34,193 bases of DNA from Rickettsia typhi. GTDB taxonomy: Bacteria > Pseudomonadota > Alphaproteobacteria > Rickettsiales > Deianiraeaceae. Numbering within the stretch: position 1 is the stretch's first letter; each line of letters opens with the position of its first letter. The notes under the pieces were generated by a model. The model was given only the letters and a program-made list of their open reading frames with translations. It made no database searches and had not been told where the DNA came from. The position numbers and the translations under genes are program-made. Below, in pieces: positions 31,849-34,193 of this stretch. Location: the NCBI GenBank assembly GCA_945876965.1, contig CAMCQG010000013.1, positions 1-34,193 of the forward strand, in the 5' to 3' direction.

Positions 31849-32897
31849 TATACTTAGATAACAATGCAACAACACAATTATTGCCATCCGTACAGCAAAA
31901 AATGATTGATTTTTTAAAAGATAATCAATCTTTTAATGCATCAGCAATGCATGATTTTGGAAGAAAAGGTAAATATATTTTAGAACAAGCAAGATCTGAT
32001 ATTTTGCAAATTGCCGCACCTAATTATAAGCTAATTTTTGTACCAAGTGCTACAATTGCTAACAATATTATTATAAAAAATTTTAAAAATATTATAGTTT
32101 CTAGTGTTGAGCATTCATCGGTTGCAAAAAACCAAAATATAGTTATTAATGTTGATAATAATGGATATATCGACATAGAACATCTTACAAGCCTTATAAA
32201 GCCAATAAATCCACCATTTTTGGTATCAATAATCCATGGGCATAATGAAACTGGGGTTATAAACGATATTGCAAAAATTTGCGACTTGGTTCATAGTTTT
32301 GGTGGTTTAGTGCACACGGATGCTGTGCAATCATTTGGTAAAATTATCGCAAATTTAAGTGAATTAAATGCTGATTATTATACAATTGCCTCGCATAAAA
32401 TTGGTGGTCCAATTGGAGCCGCTGCATTAATATATAAAAAATCTTTTGAGCCTTTAATTGTTGGTGGCGGGCAAGAATCTGGTATGCATGGTGGAACAGA
32501 AAATTTATTAGCAATAATAGGTTTTGCCGAGGCGGTCAAAAATATGAATGTACAAAATTATCAAGCGAAAATTTTGCCTTTGAAAAATTTATTAGAAACA
32601 GAATTAGAAAACGCAGGATCCACAATAATTGCCAAAAATTCGTTGCGTCTGCCTAATACAATTATGATATCTAATACAAGAATGTCTAATAAGTCACAGC
32701 TTATTTCTGCCGATATGGCAGGATTTGCAATAAGTATTGGATCTGCTTGTAGCTCAGGAACAGTAAAATCATCAGCAACACTGCGAGCCATGAATATTGA
32801 TGATAAAATTGCAAGTTGTGCGATAAGGATTAGTTTGGGGTTACAAAATAATATAAACGATATTGAAAGATTTATTGACTTTTATAAAAATAACTAA
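31845..32897 (+). CDS. Second cysteine desulfurase (NifS/IscS-like)
   Basis: A 350-residue class V aminotransferase that starts at GTG 31845, overlapping the prs stop. It shows MIYLDNNATTQ (1-11), IIHGHNETGVIN (129-140), HTDAVQSFGKI (157-167), the PLP lysine in IASHKIGGPIG (Lys185), GGGQESGMHGGTEN (207-220) and the persulfide Cys302 in SIGSACSSG. The usual T-S-G-A-T-E motif after the first helix pair is changed to VPSATIAN (66-73). It lacks the long IscS C-terminal tail. Rickettsiales carry two desulfurase paralogues; this resembles the NifS-like one. It is co-transcribed with secB and prs. Confidence 0.88.
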   Translation: MIYLDNNATTQLLPSVQQKMIDFLKDNQSFNASAMHDFGRKGKYILEQARSDILQIAAPNYKLIFVPSATIANNIIIKNFKNIIVSSVEHSSVAKNQNIVINVDNNGYIDIEHLTSLIKPINPPFLVSIIHGHNETGVINDIAKICDLVHSFGGLVHTDAVQSFGKIIANLSELNADYYTIASHKIGGPIGAAALIYKKSFEPLIVGGGQESGMHGGTENLLAIIGFAEAVKNMNVQNYQAKILPLKNLLETELENAGSTIIAKNSLRLPNTIMISNTRMSNKSQLISADMAGFAISIGSACSSGTVKSSATLRAMNIDDKIASCAIRISLGLQNNINDIERFIDFYKNN

Positions 32898-32928
32898 ATT
32901 ATAAGGTTATATTTTATATTTATTATAA

Positions 32929-33696
32929 ATGGCTGAATTTTTATTACCCAAAAATTCTAAGGTTCAAATTGGAAACACATATACCGTGGTTGCAGAACAA
33001 AAAAGAACATTAAAAATATATCGATATAATTCTGCGGATGGAAAAAATCCATCTATTGATACATTCGAAATTGATAGTAAAGAGTGCGGTAAAATGGTTC
33101 TTGATGCGTTGATTAAAATCAAAAACGAAGTTGACTCAACTCTTTCATTTCGTAGATCGTGTCGTGAAGGTGTATGCGGATCATGCGCTATGAATATTGA
33201 TGGAACAAACACTCTTGCATGCACAAAAAATATGGATGATATTAAAGGTGAAATAAAAATTTATCCATTACCTCATCAGCCCGTAATAAAAGATTTAGTG
33301 CCAGATTTAACTAATTTTTATAAACAATATGCGTCAATAAAACCTTGGCTTGTTACTTCGTTTGGGGGGCAAAAAGAAAATTTACAATCAGAAAAAAATC
33401 GTGAAAAAATAGATGGTTCATATGAATGCATTTTATGTGCTTGTTGCTCAACATCTTGTCCAAGTTATTGGTGGAATCCAGAAAAATATCTAGGTCCAGC
33501 CGTTCTTTTGCAGGTTAATAGATGGGTATCAGATTCTCGTGATGAATCTAGGGCGGAGCGTTTATCTGCAATCAATGATACTTTTTCTTTATATCGTTGT
33601 CATACAATTATGAATTGTACAAAAACTTGCCCAAAAGGACTCAATCCAGCCGCGGCAATAGCAAAATTAAAAAAAGATATCATTTTATCACAGTAA
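32929..33696 (+). CDS. sdhB: Succinate dehydrogenase iron-sulfur subunit SdhB
   Basis: Iron-sulfur subunit of respiratory complex II, carrying electrons from FAD in SdhA to ubiquinone. The 255 residues include the [2Fe-2S] motif CREGVCGSC...C (Cys78, 83, 86, 98) and a [4Fe-4S] C-I-L-C-A-C-C-x-x-x-C cluster (Cys167, 170, 173, 177). A third cysteine group, [17 protein letters not shown] (Cys224, 230, 234), serves the [3Fe-4S] and [4Fe-4S] clusters. [10 protein letters not shown] is the quinone-side motif. sdhA, sdhC and sdhD are not in the window. It starts 31 bp after the desulfurase gene. Confidence 0.96.
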   Translation: MAEFLLPKNSKVQIGNTYTVVAEQKRTLKIYRYNSADGKNPSIDTFEIDSKECGKMVLDALIKIKNEVDSTLSFRRSCREGVCGSCAMNIDGTNTLACTKNMDDIKGEIKIYPLPHQPVIKDLVPDLTNFYKQYASIKPWLVTSFGGQKENLQSEKNREKIDGSYECILCACCSTSCPSYWWNPEKYLGPAVLLQVNRWVSDSRDESRAERLSAINDTFSLYRCHTIMNCTKTCPKGLNPAAAIAKLKKDIILSQ

Positions 33697-34193
33697 TATT
33701 TTTGGTGTCATATTGGCCATTAATTCTAACTGGCTCATCATGGGTTGGAATAGACTGTGGTGGATAATTTTTTCCATCAAAAATTGGAGTTATTTTGCTG
33801 TGATTCTCTGTTAAATTATTTTTTAACTTTAGATCCCTGTTAAGTGTATTTGGTTCGGAAATAATTTTTGATTTTCTATCAATCATATCTACCGGATGTA
33901 AACCTTTTTCATCCTCTATGACCATTCTGTCTGTTTTATTATCAATTTTTATATCTTTATCAGGCACGCAATCTTTCATTGCCGGATTTGCACTACATGG
34001 ATAAAAATAATGATACACATTAACTAATTGAATTTGTTTATTGCCATTTCCTTTAACAATAATAGGGCGTTGCTTATTTTGCACAATTATAGTTTTTGGT
34101 TGCATTTTTTTTACAGGAAGACTTTGTTTTATATAAGCTTTTTTTGATGGAGTTTTTTTAACAGGCTCATCTAAAATACATTTTTTATTATTA
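33680..34193 (-). CDS. 3' part of an unknown lysine/proline-rich protein (runs off the right edge)
   Basis: The frame stays open from the TGA at 33682-33680 to the window end, so the gene starts beyond 34193. About 170 residues are visible. The outer ~35 residues are a K-P-rich low-complexity stretch (for example [20 protein letters not shown]). The rest is polar with two cysteines (Y-P-C-S and K-D-C-V) and no membrane segment. An internal ATG at 34105 would give 141 residues but the frame continues upstream in the same style. It overlaps the end of sdhB by 17 bp, tail to tail. Proline/lysine linkers of this type occur in TolA/TonB- or VirB10-like periplasmic proteins; no assignment is made. 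Confidence 0.5.
   Translation of the reverse strand, partial: NNKKCILDEPVKKTPSKKAYIKQSLPVKKMQPKTIIVQNKQRPIIVKGNGNKQIQLVNVYHYFYPCSANPAMKDCVPDKDIKIDNKTDRMVIEDEKGLHPVDMIDRKSKIISEPNTLNRDLKLKNNLTENHSKITPIFDGKNYPPQSIPTHDEPVRINGQYDTKNITVIK

Overview
The window is a strongly AT-rich, gene-dense piece of a Gram-negative bacterial chromosome. The gene content fits an alphaproteobacterium, most plausibly a host-associated member of the Rickettsiales. The reasons are SecB, an alphaproteobacterial-type SdhB, a pyruvate dehydrogenase E2, a gene-transfer-agent-like tail gene (DUF2163/BR0599), two cysteine desulfurases, very short intergenic gaps and several candidate effector proteins. LPS genes (kdsB, waaA), a class II DAHP synthase, a FolB-FolK fusion and probable type IV pilus genes make it richer than Rickettsia or Anaplasma. 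It recalls the less reduced lineages (Deianiraeaceae- or Midichloriaceae-like), but that placement is inference.

Layout, left to right. Positions 1-2706 (+) hold a tight operon of three probable pilus/secretion alignment proteins (PilN-, PilO- and GspC/PilP-like) ending in a compact class II DAHP synthase. Positions 2743-5494 (-) hold an unknown gene, an AI-2E/PerM family transporter and a GTA-type tail-hub gene. A tRNA-Leu(UAG) then precedes sppA, a tiny lipoprotein gene, a small unknown gene, a tandem pair of paralogous membrane proteins, and a shortened murD. Positions 9999-14418 form an accessory block of three unknown or effector-like genes around tRNA-Glu(UUC). mtaB follows. Positions 15788-18673 (-) are a four-gene operon: pdhC, a cytochrome b561 gene, a LapA-like gene, and a tryptophanyl-tRNA synthetase homologue that has lost both class I signature motifs.

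Positions 18829-19592 and 29494-30290 hold two copies of the same unnamed module. Each is a divergently placed pair of small genes, a helical ~85 aa protein followed by a ~115 aa two-TM protein. Each is preceded by a 78-bp noncoding block that is about 92% identical between the copies, although the proteins have diverged strongly. This is the best candidate for an undescribed system. Between the modules lie three unknown or PIN-like genes, an amino-acid-binding lipoprotein, a truncated glutamine-synthetase-like gene, folB-folK, kdsB, a DXD glycosyltransferase, iscS, waaA and an aspartate aminotransferase gene.

The right end carries secB, prs, a second cysteine desulfurase gene, sdhB and the 3' part of an unknown gene. 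Together the recognisable genes serve envelope building (murD, kdsB, waaA), carbon and energy metabolism (pdhC, sdhB, cytochrome b561), cofactors (folBK, iscS), translation (two tRNAs, mtaB) and protein export (secB, sppA). The accessory genes look host- or phage-related. No IS element, CRISPR array or rRNA gene was seen.
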